Origin: Bradymonadales bacterium
GTDB taxonomy: Bacteria > Myxococcota_A > Bradymonadia > JAFGEP01
Direction of reading: 5' to 3'
DNA: 64,000 bases
NCBI GenBank assembly: GCA_016931535.1
Contig: JAFGEP010000106.1
Coordinates: forward strand, 62,001 to 126,000
Program-made: the position numbers and the translations under genes
Part shown: in pieces, positions 9,662 through 19,269 of the stretch
How positions within the stretch are numbered: the stretch's first letter is position 1
How the letters are laid out: each line of letters starts with the position of its first letter
The notes under the pieces: generated by a model
Databases searched by the model: none
What the model saw: the letters and a program-made list of their open reading frames with translations, nothing else
Told to the model about the DNA's origin: nothing

Positions 9662-10067
9662 GGTTCCCCGGTTGGTCAGCTGGTGGCCCGCCTCGACCGG
9701 CGCAAGAGAGTAGAGCATTGACCACGAATCGGAAAGAGGGGCGTTGGCCCGATGACCACCACCGCTGCGAGGCCTTGGCGTCTGTGGCCAGCCAGCACGG
9801 GGTGGTGGTCGGGTGCCCTTGCCCCCATATGAGGCCCGTTCAGGCCGCTGGTTCAATGACGGTCTTGGGTTCACGCCGCCTGTGGCGCCGAATTCCGGAA
9901 CCGAGGCCCCCTGGCTGACCATAAACCCCTTGCAATCCCCAAAACCGCTGACGTAGTATGACGCCGGTTCCAGTCCTTGCAGGTATGTACCAGCTTTGTT
10001 GGCTGGCATTACAGCTCTGGGGAGTCGTTTGAGAAAAGGTCTGTAGAGAGAAAGGAGACGGACAATC
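9662..10067. other. Divergent intergenic region between EF-G and a small lipoprotein gene
   Basis: This 406-base stretch separates divergent genes. Apart from the promoter-like element at 9930-9959 and the ribosome binding site AAAGGAG just before 10068, no gene, tRNA or repeat is recognised. Confidence 0.5.
9930..9959 (+). promoter_or_regulatory. Candidate sigma70-type promoter
   Basis: TTGCAA (9930-9935) and TAGTAT (9954-9959) are separated by 18 bases, giving a predicted start near 9966 and a leader of about 100 bases before the lipoprotein gene. The match is moderate. Confidence 0.4.
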
Positions 10068-10391
10068 ATGAAGAAGATCGTATTGCTGGTTTTGGCGATC
10101 GCCGTGTTGGGGCTGATGGGGCTCACTGGCTGCAAGAATGTCTGCCAGAAGGCCGCCAGCCACATGATGGGCTGCATCGAGTCCTACTGCTCCGAGCACG
10201 AGAGCAACCCGATGTGCAGCGAGGAGAACATGGCGGAGATGAGGCAGGAGGCCGGCGGGACGGAGTGCACCGACGAGATGAAAGCACAGGCCGAGGCCGC
10301 CCTTCAGCTGAGCTGTGAGCAGATCACCGCCGGCTTTGCATTGGCGGAAGCGTTCCAGCAAGGGATGGAAGGTGCTGGGGGCGCAGAATAA
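10068..10391 (+). CDS. Small Cys-rich lipoprotein
   Basis: The 107-residue product starts with a lipoprotein signal: MKKIVLL, a hydrophobic stretch and the lipobox LTGC at residues 20-23. The mature part carries six more cysteines ([31 protein letters not shown]) and is mostly helical and acidic. This suggests a small disulfide-stabilised helical fold exported to the envelope. A good ribosome binding site (AAAGGAGACG) precedes the ATG, and a strong terminator lies downstream, so it is a single-gene transcript. No family was recognised; similar small Cys-rich lipoproteins are common in myxobacteria. Confidence 0.8.
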   Translation: MKKIVLLVLAIAVLGLMGLTGCKNVCQKAASHMMGCIESYCSEHESNPMCSEENMAEMRQEAGGTECTDEMKAQAEAALQLSCEQITAGFALAEAFQQGMEGAGGAE

Positions 10392-10450
10392 CTGCAAGTA
10401 AAGGTCAACCGCTCGGCCCTCCTGAGTGGTTAGCCTATCGAGGTGGAAAT

Positions 10451-10507
10451 AACCCGCCGTTGACTTGACCTGACTGAATGGACAGGTTGAGCTCGGCGGG
10501 TTTTTCT
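10451..10507 (+). terminator. Rho-independent terminator
   Basis: AACCCGCCG (10451-10459) pairs with CGGCGGGTT (10494-10502), with an inner GACCTG/CAGGTT pairing, followed by a T-rich run. It lies about 60 bases after the lipoprotein stop. Confidence 0.75.
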
Positions 10508-10634
10508 TTGGGTCGAAGAGGCCATGGCGGACCAGGTGTCTACCTCAGGTTGCCTGCTCTTTGCCAGCCGAAGCCCCCCGATGTCTTCAAATTACTTGAA
10601 ACAGTAGATTCTATATATCCGTATATATTGCTTA

Positions 10635-13319
10635 TTATCTTCCGTCCGCTTTCGCTTGTCCCAGCAGCTCCCCGACTTTGCCCACGAAGGCTTCGATCGC
10701 CTGGTCCAAGAGCTCTGGCCGAGAGCCTCCCGCCTGGGCCAGGGTGGGACGACCGCCCCCTCGGCCCCCGATGATCGGCGCCACCAGGTTGATCAGATCG
10801 CCAGCCTTCAAGCCGAAACGCCGGACCAGCTCCTCGGAGGCCAGGCAGGCCAGGGCGGGTTTGCCCTCGACCAGGGCGCCGACCAGGGCGGTTGCTGGAC
10901 CCACAAGCTTGGGTCGCAGGGCGTCGATGAAGAACAGCAGCTCTTCGCGGGAGGCTGCCTCGACGCGGGCGGCCGCCACCGTGACCTCTCCCAGGCGGCG
11001 GGCCTGTGCGGCGATGATGTGCTGGGAGTTGAACTCCGCCAGCTTCTGGGCCAGCTGCTGGTTTCGCCGGAGCAGGGTCTGCTGCTCCTCGAGCAGCTTC
11101 GCCGCCCGGTTGGCCAGGTTGGGTTGGTCAGTCTTCAGCAGGGCGGTGAGCTCTTCCAGCAACCGTTGGTCCTCGCGGGCTCTGGCGAAGGCGGCGCGGT
11201 TGGTGACCGCCTCGATGCGCCGTACGCCGGCTGCCACTCCGGTTTCGGAGGTGATGCGGAAGCACATGATGTCGCTGGTGTTGCGGACATGGCAGCCGCC
11301 ACACAGCTCGATGCTGACGCCCGGGACCTGGACCACCCGGACCCGGTCGCCATACTTCTCGCCGAAGATGGCGATCGCGCCCATTGATTCGGCCTGGGTG
11401 CGGGGGATGTCCTGGTGGATGACCAGGTCGATCCCCTTGCGGATGTTGTCGTTGACGTGCTCCTCGATCTGGTGGATCTCCTGGGGGGTCAAGGGTCGGT
11501 GGAAGGAGTAGTCGAAGCGCATCCGTTCCGGATTCACGAGGCTTCCCGCCTGGAAGGCCTGAGGGCTGACGATCTCGTGCAGCGCGGCATGGAGCAGGTG
11601 GGTGGCGGTGTGGTTGGAGGTGGTCAGTGCCCGCCGCTCGGCATCCACCTCGGCGATGACCGGGTCGCGCAGGTGTTCCAGGGTGGGAACGCCGGCGGTC
11701 AGCCGGGCGAGGTGGGTGATTCCTGCCGGGGTGTGGATGGTATCGGTGACCTCGAACCGGAACTGGTCGCCGCCATGTCGGATGAATCCGGTGTCGCCCA
11801 CCTGGCCTCCGGCCTCGGCATAGAAGGGGGTTTCTGCCAGGAGGATCTCCCAGGTTCCACTCTGCTCGTTTTCTCTCAGGCGCAGGATCCGGGTCGTATA
11901 CCGGGTGGATAGCCAGGCCAGGCTTCGATCGGCGACCCCCTCATGGATGGCGATCCAGTCACCGCTGTCGGCGTAGCGGGTGTCGTGGTGGCGGGCGCGC
12001 TCCTGTTGCTCGGCGAGGGCGGCGTTGAAGGCCGCGGTGTCTACTGCCAGACCCTGCTCTTCGGCCATGATCTGGGTCAGGTCGAGGGGGAATCCATAGG
12101 TATCGTAGAGCTTGAACGCCTCCCTGCCGTCGATGGCTGTTTGGTTTGCCGCGCGGGTCGTTGAGGCCACTTCGGCGAAGCGGGCGATGCCGCGATCGAT
12201 GGTGCGGAAGAAGCGCTCCTCCTCGATGCGGATCATCTCGGCGATCTCTTTGGCGGTGGCGCCCACCTCCGGGTAGACGTCGCCGAACTGGCGCGACACC
12301 ACCTTGGAGATGCGGCAGAGAAAGGGCTCTGTGAAGCCCAGCATCCGCCCGAAGCGGACCGCTCTCCGCAGGATGCGGCGGAGCACGTAGCCGCGCCCCT
12401 CGTTGCTGAACATGCCCCCGTCGGCCAGGCTGAAGCAGAGGGCTCGCAGGTGGTCGGCGATGACGGCGAAGGCGGTGAACTGGGGGTGTCGAAAGAGGCG
12501 CTGGGGGTCGGTATCGGATTCACCCAGCAGGTGGGCCGTTTCCAGGATGATCGGCTCGAAGACGTCGGTAAAAAAGACGTTGTCCACCTGCTCCAGCACC
12601 GCTACCGTGCGTTCCAGGCCCATGCCGGTGTCCACGCTCTTCATGGGGAGGGGGCTCAGCTGTCCCTGTTCGTCCCGATCGAACTCCATGAAGACGAGGT
12701 TCCAGAGCTCCAGCACCCGCTCCTCGTCGAACCCTCCCGCTTTCCACTGGAAGGGGCCGTGCTCGGGGTGGTGGTCGTAGTAGATCTCGGTGCAGGGTCC
12801 GCAGGGTCCGGTCGGGCCCATGGACCAGAAGTTCTCCTCGTCTCCTCGCGCCACGTCCCCGAAGGAGGCGATGCGATGGGGCTCGAGGCCGACCAGATCG
12901 CGCCAGATCTGGCGCGATTCCTCGTCGTCCTTGTAGGTGGCGGCGTACAGGCGGTCCCGGTCGAGCTGGAGCACCTGGGTGACGAACTCCCAGGCCCAGC
13001 AGATGGCCTCTTTCTTGTAGTAGTCTCCGAAGGACCAGTTCCCCAGCATTTCGAAGCAGGTGAGGTGTCGGCCATCCTTGCCGACCTCGTCCAGGTCGTT
13101 GTGCTTGCCGCCGGCGCGGATGCACTTCTGGACACTGGTGGCCCGCTTGTAGTCGCGGATCTCTCGGCCGAGCAGTACCTCCTTGAACTGGTTCATGCCG
13201 GCATTGGTGAACAGCAGGGTGGGGTCGCCGTGCGGAATCACCGGGCTGGAGGGCACGATCCGATGACCGTGGTTGGCGAAGAACTCGAGGTAGTGTGAGC
13301 GAAGTTGTGCTGAGTCCAT
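10635..13319 (-). CDS. alaS: Alanine-tRNA ligase
   Basis: The 894-residue class II synthetase attaches alanine to tRNA(Ala). The catalytic N-terminus has FTNAGMNQFKEVLLG and motif 2-like sequences (RATSVQKCIRAGGKHNDLDE). The editing domain has zinc-binding HTATHLLHAAL and CGGCHVRNTSDI, which remove mischarged serine or glycine. The C-terminal oligomerisation/DHHA1 domain has GGRGGGRPTLAQAGG. Length fits the family (about 875). The frame is open to 13406, but the conserved MDSAQLRSHYLEFFANHGH start at 13319 is preferred. The downstream region is AT-rich and holds no gene. Confidence 0.96.
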   Translation of the reverse strand: MDSAQLRSHYLEFFANHGHRIVPSSPVIPHGDPTLLFTNAGMNQFKEVLLGREIRDYKRATSVQKCIRAGGKHNDLDEVGKDGRHLTCFEMLGNWSFGDYYKKEAICWAWEFVTQVLQLDRDRLYAATYKDDEESRQIWRDLVGLEPHRIASFGDVARGDEENFWSMGPTGPCGPCTEIYYDHHPEHGPFQWKAGGFDEERVLELWNLVFMEFDRDEQGQLSPLPMKSVDTGMGLERTVAVLEQVDNVFFTDVFEPIILETAHLLGESDTDPQRLFRHPQFTAFAVIADHLRALCFSLADGGMFSNEGRGYVLRRILRRAVRFGRMLGFTEPFLCRISKVVSRQFGDVYPEVGATAKEIAEMIRIEEERFFRTIDRGIARFAEVASTTRAANQTAIDGREAFKLYDTYGFPLDLTQIMAEEQGLAVDTAAFNAALAEQQERARHHDTRYADSGDWIAIHEGVADRSLAWLSTRYTTRILRLRENEQSGTWEILLAETPFYAEAGGQVGDTGFIRHGGDQFRFEVTDTIHTPAGITHLARLTAGVPTLEHLRDPVIAEVDAERRALTTSNHTATHLLHAALHEIVSPQAFQAGSLVNPERMRFDYSFHRPLTPQEIHQIEEHVNDNIRKGIDLVIHQDIPRTQAESMGAIAIFGEKYGDRVRVVQVPGVSIELCGGCHVRNTSDIMCFRITSETGVAAGVRRIEAVTNRAAFARAREDQRLLEELTALLKTDQPNLANRAAKLLEEQQTLLRRNQQLAQKLAEFNSQHIIAAQARRLGEVTVAAARVEAASREELLFFIDALRPKLVGPATALVGALVEGKPALACLASEELVRRFGLKAGDLINLVAPIIGGRGGGRPTLAQAGGSRPELLDQAIEAFVGKVGELLGQAKADGR

Positions 13320-13427
13320 GGGGGCCGCGTCTCGGATTGAGTGGTGCCGGGTGATGCGGTCTGCTCCGCAAAAACCAAGCCAGGCTGTCCTGTTAACCCG
13401 AATCACGGGCGAAATACAAGTGGGGTG

Positions 13428-13916
13428 TCATCGACCGGAAACCGGGCGATCTTCGATGAGAGGGGGTGCTTGGCCGGTGTACTTGTCTGGAGAGGGGGAG
13501 GAAGCGATGCGGGAGATGGTGGAGAGCAGGTCCAGCTCCATCCGTCGGGCGGTGGCCTTCCAGTCGAAGTACTGGCAGGGTTGTTCGATCTCGATGTCGA
13601 GCCCCAGGATGCTGGAGGCGTCACCCGATACCGGGATGCGGAACCTGGCGTCTCTGATGCAGCGAACGATCTCGGGGTCGAGCGGTTGGCCTTGTTTGAG
13701 GTACTGCCCTCGAATCTCGACGAAACCGCCGTCGATCCGCCCCATCAACAGCACCACTTGTCCCGCAGGAGAGCAGGTGGCGTTCAGAAAGACGACATCT
13801 TCCAGGAGTTGATGCCAGGTGGCGGGATTGTCGCCGAGCAACGGCTTTCCCCCATGATCGTAGTCGGGCGGGTACCATTCGGAGAATACCTGGGAGCCAG
13901 GTACAGTTTGCTTCAT
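13428..13916 (-). CDS. Conserved-looking hypothetical protein
   Basis: The 162-residue product begins MKQTVPGSQVFSEWYPPDYD and contains a mixed alpha/beta pattern (VVLLMGRIDGGFVEIRGQYL, then IVRCIRDARFRIPV), ending with a helical segment and a proline-rich tail. It has no signal peptide or membrane segment, so it is probably cytoplasmic. The frame is open to 14114, but the upstream residues are low-complexity and rich in Gly, Arg and Pro, so the internal ATG at 13916 is preferred. No family was recognised. It lies alone between alaS (same strand, upstream gene end near) and a divergent gene. Confidence 0.55.
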   Translation of the reverse strand: MKQTVPGSQVFSEWYPPDYDHGGKPLLGDNPATWHQLLEDVVFLNATCSPAGQVVLLMGRIDGGFVEIRGQYLKQGQPLDPEIVRCIRDARFRIPVSGDASSILGLDIEIEQPCQYFDWKATARRMELDLLSTISRIASSPSPDKYTGQAPPLIEDRPVSGR

Positions 13917-14228
13917 CGAGCGGCAGGATCGGAGCATCGGCAAGCCCCTTGTTCCGCCACACCGGTGGCTCCTACACCCTTTGCCCATCAGAGGAGCCTG
14001 GGGCGGGGCAGAACCCCCGGATGCTCCACCGACCCTCCGTGCGGGTGGCTGCGGGCGATGCCCGAGCGCGTCATACCTCCCCTCGAGTGGCGGTGGATCT
14101 GGGAACAGCGTCACATTCCGGCCGCCTGGCGTACAAAATCGGATATACTGGCCCGGCGACCGCCGGCAATTTAGGGCGACTGGCGAAGCCGATCAAATTT
14201 TCACGGCTTTTTGCGGCACGTGTAGACC
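13917..14228. other. Divergent intergenic region
   Basis: This 312-base stretch lies between divergent genes. A TATACT hexamer at 14144-14149 could be a -10 element for the rightward gene, but no -35 at a suitable distance was found. No gene or RNA is recognised. Confidence 0.4.
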
Positions 14229-15560
14229 ATGGAAGAGAAGAAGCTCGTGCACACCATGAAAGACCAGCTACGAAAGCCCTGGACCATCTTTCTGATCGGT
14301 TGCCTGGCCGGTGTCCTGCTCTCCGTGGGAGGATCTTGGTTGATCTTCCGGGTCTGGTCTCCATTCGGCGGCCCGGGGTCAAGCGGCACGGCCGACGGTC
14401 CGCTCCAGGCGATCTCGCACCTCCCGGAGGAATCGCTCGACAGGGCTCGGACTTTTCCGGTGCACCTTCCCTACTCCATCCGCGGACTGGTGACCGACCG
14501 CAACGGGGATCCGCTGGCCGCTGTGCGCATAACGGCCAGCTCGGAGTTGGTGGAGTCTCCCCTGGTGACCACCACCGACGAGACCGGTCGGTTCACGATC
14601 TCCAACACCCCGGTCGGTCTGTATACCCTGCAAGCCCAGGCGGTCGGTCATGCCACCGCCATCCGCCAGGGGATCGCGCCGGACGGTCCTACGGTCCGGT
14701 TCATGCTGGAACCGGTGGAGGGGATGAGTGGATGGGTGGTGCACGATGGGGTGGGCGTCTCCGGCATCAGGCTGTTTGTGGGTGGACCCGGGCTGTTCCC
14801 CCCGCTCACCACCGTCACCGGAGAGGACGGCAGCTTCTTTGTCGAGGGGCTATCCGCGATTTCCCACCTGGAGGTGGTCGGCCTGGGAGAACACCTGGGC
14901 AGCGGATTCGGTCAGCTGTTCTCCGTTTCCGGCCAGGAGCCGATCCAGCTTCAGCTCCAGCCTGCGCTGCCGCTGGTGATCGAGGTCCACGACGCCCTGA
15001 CCGGGGAGTCGGTTTCTCAGGGACTGTTCACCGTCTCCGCCAACGCCCTTCGATTTGTCGCCGTCTCTGCCGAGATCCTGGGCGGGGTGGGCCGGATGGA
15101 CGGTTTGCCTCCCGGGTCACTGTATCTCCGGGTGATAGCGGCGGGGTATCTGCCCTGGGAGGGAGCCATCGACCACGACGGAAGCCTCCACCAGGTGAGC
15201 CTGCAGCCGGGCGGGGTGCTCATGGGTCGGGTGATCGACGACCGGGGGGCACCGGTGGTCGGTGCACGGCTGCAGGTGACCGCCCACGACGCGATCGGCA
15301 GGCGATGGCGGTTCTCGAATTCCTCCTTGCAGGTGGTCGAGCGGCTCATGGGGGTCGATGGAAGGCCGCTATGGGCCCCCCGCCCCGACCTGTCCACCGG
15401 TCCGGAGGGGCGGTTCCAGCTTGGCGGGCTTCCACCGGGTCAGGTGTCGATACAGGTCGAGGCCGAGGGTTACCGATCGGTTACCGTGGACTCTCTCCAG
15501 ATGGAGGAGAACCAGACCATCTCGGGGATCGAGATCAGGCTTTTGCCCGCGGCTCCTTGA
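14229..15560 (+). CDS. Membrane-anchored carboxypeptidase-regulatory-like (Ig-fold) protein
   Basis: The 443-residue protein has one N-terminal membrane anchor at about residues 18-41 (WTIFLIGCLAGVLLSVGGSW) and an exported part made of carboxypeptidase-D regulatory-like beta domains. Repeats include IRGLVTDRNGDPLAAVRITA with TDETGRFTISNTPVGLYTL, VTGEDGSFFVEGL, and LMGRVIDDRGAPVVGARLQV with GPEGRFQLGGLPPGQ. Such domains are structural and often mediate binding in envelope proteins. No catalytic motif was seen. The HIT gene follows in the same direction after 129 bases. The exact start is unsure; an in-frame ATG lies at 14256. Confidence 0.82.
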   Translation: MEEKKLVHTMKDQLRKPWTIFLIGCLAGVLLSVGGSWLIFRVWSPFGGPGSSGTADGPLQAISHLPEESLDRARTFPVHLPYSIRGLVTDRNGDPLAAVRITASSELVESPLVTTTDETGRFTISNTPVGLYTLQAQAVGHATAIRQGIAPDGPTVRFMLEPVEGMSGWVVHDGVGVSGIRLFVGGPGLFPPLTTVTGEDGSFFVEGLSAISHLEVVGLGEHLGSGFGQLFSVSGQEPIQLQLQPALPLVIEVHDALTGESVSQGLFTVSANALRFVAVSAEILGGVGRMDGLPPGSLYLRVIAAGYLPWEGAIDHDGSLHQVSLQPGGVLMGRVIDDRGAPVVGARLQVTAHDAIGRRWRFSNSSLQVVERLMGVDGRPLWAPRPDLSTGPEGRFQLGGLPPGQVSIQVEAEGYRSVTVDSLQMEENQTISGIEIRLLPAAP

Positions 15561-15689
15561 CCTCCAGAAGATGGGGGCGCCGCGGGAGGTCGGGAAAGCG
15601 TGTTCAGGAACGTGGATCTGTGACCGGTCGCCATGTACTGTATCGGTCAGGCCGATCGGAGGAACCGGTGGGTCATCGAGAGGGGTGCG

Positions 15690-16202
15690 ATGGAACGACT
15701 CTGGGCTCCGTGGAGGATGACCTATCTTCGATCCGAGGAGATGCCGGGCAGCTGCATCTTCTGCCTGACGGGTGGCAGCGAGCAGCACGAGGAGAAGCTG
15801 GTATTGTTCCGGGACTCTCACGCCCTGGTCATGATGAACCGGTATCCCTATACCTGCGGACACCTGCTGGTGGTTCCCACCCGACATGCGGCTTCGGTCA
15901 CCGAACTCGAACCGGAGGAGATGAACCGCCTTGGCCTGTTGTTGCGTGCCAGCGTGGGCATTCTCAAGCGGATGCTACGATGCGAGGGGTTCAACCTGGG
16001 CATGAACCTGGGGCATATCGCCGGCGCAGGTGTCGCCGATCACCTTCACTGGCACCTGGTGCCCCGCTGGGGGGGAGACACCAATTTTTTGCCGGTACTG
16101 TCGGACACCCGGGTGATCAACCAGTACCTTGCCGAAACCTATGCGGAGCTGCGCGGGGAATTTGAGCTCCTGCACTGGACAGGAACGGAATACACGACCT
16201 GA
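15690..16202 (+). CDS. HIT-family nucleotide hydrolase/phosphorylase
   Basis: The 170-residue protein has the histidine triad HLHWHLVPRW (histidines 118, 120, 122) that acts on nucleotidyl phosphates such as diadenosine polyphosphates. The N-terminus MERLWAPWRMTYL and a CIFC pair (22, 25) are typical of the Ap4A phosphorylase-like branch of HIT proteins. The ATG at 15690 is chosen because MERLWAPWR is the conserved beginning; the frame opens earlier at 15633. It is cytoplasmic, and lapB follows 113 bases downstream. Confidence 0.9.
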   Translation: MERLWAPWRMTYLRSEEMPGSCIFCLTGGSEQHEEKLVLFRDSHALVMMNRYPYTCGHLLVVPTRHAASVTELEPEEMNRLGLLLRASVGILKRMLRCEGFNLGMNLGHIAGAGVADHLHWHLVPRWGGDTNFLPVLSDTRVINQYLAETYAELRGEFELLHWTGTEYTT

Positions 16203-16315
16203 TCCACGAGGACCGCTGCTTTACCGGGTGGAGAGCGATCCCCAAGAGCGGTCTTGGTGGGGGCGAGGTTGGGGCGCGGAGTCTTTTTGCGTCAGGCAAA
16301 GGTAGAGTCATCGCC

Positions 16316-17488
16316 ATGGCCAATGGTCTGATCGTTGCCGTCTGGATCGTCGGCTTGGTACTGGTGGCGGGGCTGGCGTTCAAGCTGGGGCGAAGGTCTC
16401 AGCGGGAGAGGCAAGACGGACGAGATGTCGCATCGCGGCAGCAGCGGGAGCTCTTGGCGCTTGCCCACCAGTTGGCAGAGGGAGAGCTGCAATCGGCCCA
16501 GCAATTCTTGGTCGAGCTGGTCGCAGATCCCGATACGCCCCTGGAGCTTCACCTGACCCTGGCCGTTCTTTTCCGGAGGAGCGGGCAGCTGGAGCAGGGC
16601 CTCGAGCTGATCCACGACATCCTGGCGCACGAGGATCTGCCCGAGCAGCTCGCCGTACGGAGCCGCGCAGAGCAGAGCCGGCTGGAGGTCGAAGTGGCCG
16701 GGCAGCGAGAGGGCACGCCATCGGTCGACTCCCAGGTTTCCTCCGTCCAGGACCAGCGGCCACAGAACTCGGAGCCTGCAGAGGTTGGGGGAACGGGGGC
16801 CCCGGCCAGTCCGGTTCCGGACACTCTGGAGTCCGAGCGGAAGGAGTCGTTGGAGGAGTGGCTCGACCCCGAGTCGGTCGCTCGGATGTCGGAAGAGATG
16901 GCCACACAGGGCAACACCGAGGCAGCGGTCAAGGGATTTCGCCGGGTCCTCCGGATGGAGCCGGGCAATCTGCGGGCTCACATCGGGCTGTCCAACCTGT
17001 ATCTGGAACAGGGAAAGAAGGGCAAGGCCAAGCAGCACCTGGTAAGCGCGCTGGAAACCAGACCCTCCATGGCGCCCGCGCTTCTGCCACGGTTGCGGAC
17101 GGTCATCTCCCAGCAGTCTCATGGCGAGGTGGAGGAGTACGACCGCCTGCTCGAGGGGCTGGCGGCCTTCCCGGAAGCGGAGCTCTGGGTTCGGCTGGAA
17201 CAGGTCGATCGACTCTACCAGAAAGACCAGTTGACCGCCTGTCGAGCCCTGCTGGAGCCGCTGATCGAGGCTCATCCCAGAAGCCTGGAGGTCCACGAGG
17301 CCTACCTCAACCTGCTGATCGAGCTGGACGATGAACGGGCCATCCAGCAGGCGATCGAGCGATTCCTCGATCTGGCTGCCGAGGAGATCGCGCGCTACCA
17401 CTGCCAGGTATGCCGCTTCTCCTCCCCCAACCCCTTCTGGGAGTGCCCCAACTGCCGCAACGTGGGTACACTGGAGTACCGGCGCTAG
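16316..17488 (+). CDS. lapB: LapB/YciM-like lipopolysaccharide assembly regulator
   Basis: The 390-residue protein almost equals E. coli LapB (389). It has a single N-terminal membrane helix (about 4-22), a run of TPR helices facing the cytoplasm (AAVKGFRRVLRMEPGNLRAHIG is one clear unit), and a C-terminal rubredoxin-like metal site with cysteines 363, 366, 377 and 380 (CQVC and CPNC). In E. coli LapB works with FtsH to control LpxC levels and lipopolysaccharide synthesis. An insert at about 120-180 is less conserved. The ATG follows AAAGGTAGAG. Its end converges with the CinA-like gene 15 bases away. Confidence 0.85.
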   Translation: MANGLIVAVWIVGLVLVAGLAFKLGRRSQRERQDGRDVASRQQRELLALAHQLAEGELQSAQQFLVELVADPDTPLELHLTLAVLFRRSGQLEQGLELIHDILAHEDLPEQLAVRSRAEQSRLEVEVAGQREGTPSVDSQVSSVQDQRPQNSEPAEVGGTGAPASPVPDTLESERKESLEEWLDPESVARMSEEMATQGNTEAAVKGFRRVLRMEPGNLRAHIGLSNLYLEQGKKGKAKQHLVSALETRPSMAPALLPRLRTVISQQSHGEVEEYDRLLEGLAAFPEAELWVRLEQVDRLYQKDQLTACRALLEPLIEAHPRSLEVHEAYLNLLIELDDERAIQQAIERFLDLAAEEIARYHCQVCRFSSPNPFWECPNCRNVGTLEYRR

Positions 17489-17503
17489 GCGCTGGTGCCC
17501 CGG

Positions 17504-18277
17504 TCATTCCGCTCCATCGACCACCTTGAAGATGCTCTCCCGTCCGAAATGGTCCAACAGCCAGTCGGAGGCCTCCTCGACCAGGCGCTTTTCCTTGGAC
17601 TCGACGGTGATGCGCACCTGGTAGTGCTCCTCGTGGAGGATGGGGTAGGAGCCGAAGCTGGCGCCGGGGTAGAGCTGGCAGGCCTGTGTCAAGACCGGAG
17701 CCAGGACGCCTTCGTGCAGACGGTAGTAGATGGTCCGGAGAAAAAAGGGGGTGGAGAGGAAGCGGTCCTTGATGGCGTCGAATTGACGCCGGAAGATCTC
17801 GGGGATCCCCGGGAGGAGATAGATGTTCCGATAGGTGTACAGCGGCCATCGTAACCCGGAGCTCCAGATCAACACGGTGCCTTCCGGAACCTGCGCCATC
17901 TTCAGGAAGGCGGCCTGTCTGACCTGGTCGCCACCAAAGAGGGCGGCCAGGTGGTGGGCCAACAAGGCGTTTTCCACCAGTGGCACCTCGAAGGCCAGTG
18001 CCATCCCCGCCAGGGTGACATCGTCATGAGTCGGACCGATCCCGCCGCTGGTGAAGAGATGGTCGTACCGTTCGGAAAGCTGCCGGGCGCAGCCGGCGAT
18101 GGCCTCGACCGTATCGGAGATCACCCGGATCTCCCGGATCGCCACCCCCATCTCCCGCAAGGTGCCGATCAGGTAAGAGCCGTTCTCGTCGGCCACCTTT
18201 CCGCTCAGCAGCTCGTCGCCGATGAGCAGGATGGCCGCAGTCGGCGTATGTGCCGATTTTCTTTCCACGACCCGCAT
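17504..18277 (-). CDS. CinA-like molybdopterin-binding-domain protein
   Basis: The 257-residue protein has the MoaB/MogA fold seen at the N-terminus of CinA: AAILLIGDELLSGKVADENG, VISDTVEAI, and TSGGIGPTHDDVT. The stretch after about 170 resembles the CinA KH-like middle part. The C-terminal nicotinamide-nucleotide amidase domain of full CinA is missing, so this is the short form, similar to the FAD synthase-associated hydrolase-type domain. Substrate is uncertain; nucleotide pyrophosphatase activity on ADP-ribose-like compounds is possible by family. The ATG at 18277 is preferred over a GTG at 18304. Confidence 0.8.
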   Translation of the reverse strand: MRVVERKSAHTPTAAILLIGDELLSGKVADENGSYLIGTLREMGVAIREIRVISDTVEAIAGCARQLSERYDHLFTSGGIGPTHDDVTLAGMALAFEVPLVENALLAHHLAALFGGDQVRQAAFLKMAQVPEGTVLIWSSGLRWPLYTYRNIYLLPGIPEIFRRQFDAIKDRFLSTPFFLRTIYYRLHEGVLAPVLTQACQLYPGASFGSYPILHEEHYQVRITVESKEKRLVEEASDWLLDHFGRESIFKVVDGAE

Positions 18278-18416
18278 TATACGCGGCGGGCGACAAGGAG
18301 TCACCGGGGAGTCGGGGCGCGATTGATCGCGCCCATGGTCAAGGCGCCCAATGTGATCACGCGCGTCGCTGTCGTGGCATGGTGGGTCGCCCCAAATGGC
18401 GCTCCTGCATCCCTCG

Positions 18417-19160
18417 TCAGCCCGTCTGCCTGGTGTGGTAGAGATACAGCGAGGTCAGCGAGTCGAAGCGGCCGGAGAGCAGCTCGTTCAGCTCCGACCG
18501 GCCCAGATCCTGGACGATCCGTCCTTTGGCCAGGATGACGACCCGGGTCACCCACCGTTCGAGCAGCTCGAGCACGTGGCTGGACAGCAGGATGGTCGAG
18601 CCGTTCTGCCTCAATCGATCCAGCTCCCCGCGGATGGCGACGGTGGACTCGGGGTCGAGGCCGGCGAAGGACTCGTCCAACAAAAGGACCGGGGGCTCGC
18701 GGACAAGCGCGGTACAGAGGGCCAGCTTGCGCGCCATGCCTCCCGAGTAGTGGCGCACCAACCGGTTTGCGGCCGACCCCAGCTCCAAGAGCTCCAAGAG
18801 CCGGCTGATCCGATCCTCCAGCTGCTGCGGCTCGATCTGGTAGATCTCGCCCACCATGCGCAACGTCTCTTCCCCGGTCAGGTACTGGAAGAGCTGTACA
18901 TCCTGTCCGACGTACCCGATCGCCCGGAGGGCCTCCACACGGTCGGTCTGCATGTCGAGACCGGACACCAGGACCTGACCGGCATCCGGTCGTTGCAACC
19001 CGACGATGCATCGGTAGGTTGTCGTCTTGCCGGCACCGTTGGGGCCGATGAACGCCACCAGCTCACCCGGCGACAGCCGCAGCGAGATGCCGTCCACCGC
19101 GGTCAGGGGGCCGTAGCGTTTGACGATCTCTTTGACCTCCAGCAGCCCTTGACCGCTCAT
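18417..19160 (-). CDS. ABC transporter ATP-binding protein
   Basis: The 247-residue ATPase shows Walker A GPNGAGKTTT, Q-loop (VGQDVQLFQYLTG), signature YSGGMARKL, Walker B VLLLDESFAGLD and H-loop SSHVLE. It resembles the DrrA/CcmA class that pairs with ABC-2 type permeases in exporters. It is the third gene of a minus-strand operon after a TPR protein and a multi-span permease. The frame opens upstream to 20084, but that part is the shadow of the permease gene; the ATG at 19160 starts the domain. Substrate is unknown. Confidence 0.9.
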   Translation of the reverse strand: MSGQGLLEVKEIVKRYGPLTAVDGISLRLSPGELVAFIGPNGAGKTTTYRCIVGLQRPDAGQVLVSGLDMQTDRVEALRAIGYVGQDVQLFQYLTGEETLRMVGEIYQIEPQQLEDRISRLLELLELGSAANRLVRHYSGGMARKLALCTALVREPPVLLLDESFAGLDPESTVAIRGELDRLRQNGSTILLSSHVLELLERWVTRVVILAKGRIVQDLGRSELNELLSGRFDSLTSLYLYHTRQTG

Positions 19161-19269
19161 TTGTTTGGACCCTCCTGAAAACGGCATCGCAACCGGACCA
19201 CCGGGAGCCAACAGGCTGCCAGCGGCTTGGTCCTTTGCTCCATCGCCATCTCTCGCCATGCCGATCCCC

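Noticed and set aside
13341..14174. 277-codon plus-strand frame across the 13.4-14.2 kb region
   Set aside because: The minus-strand frame at 13428-13916 has better composition and secondary-structure pattern.
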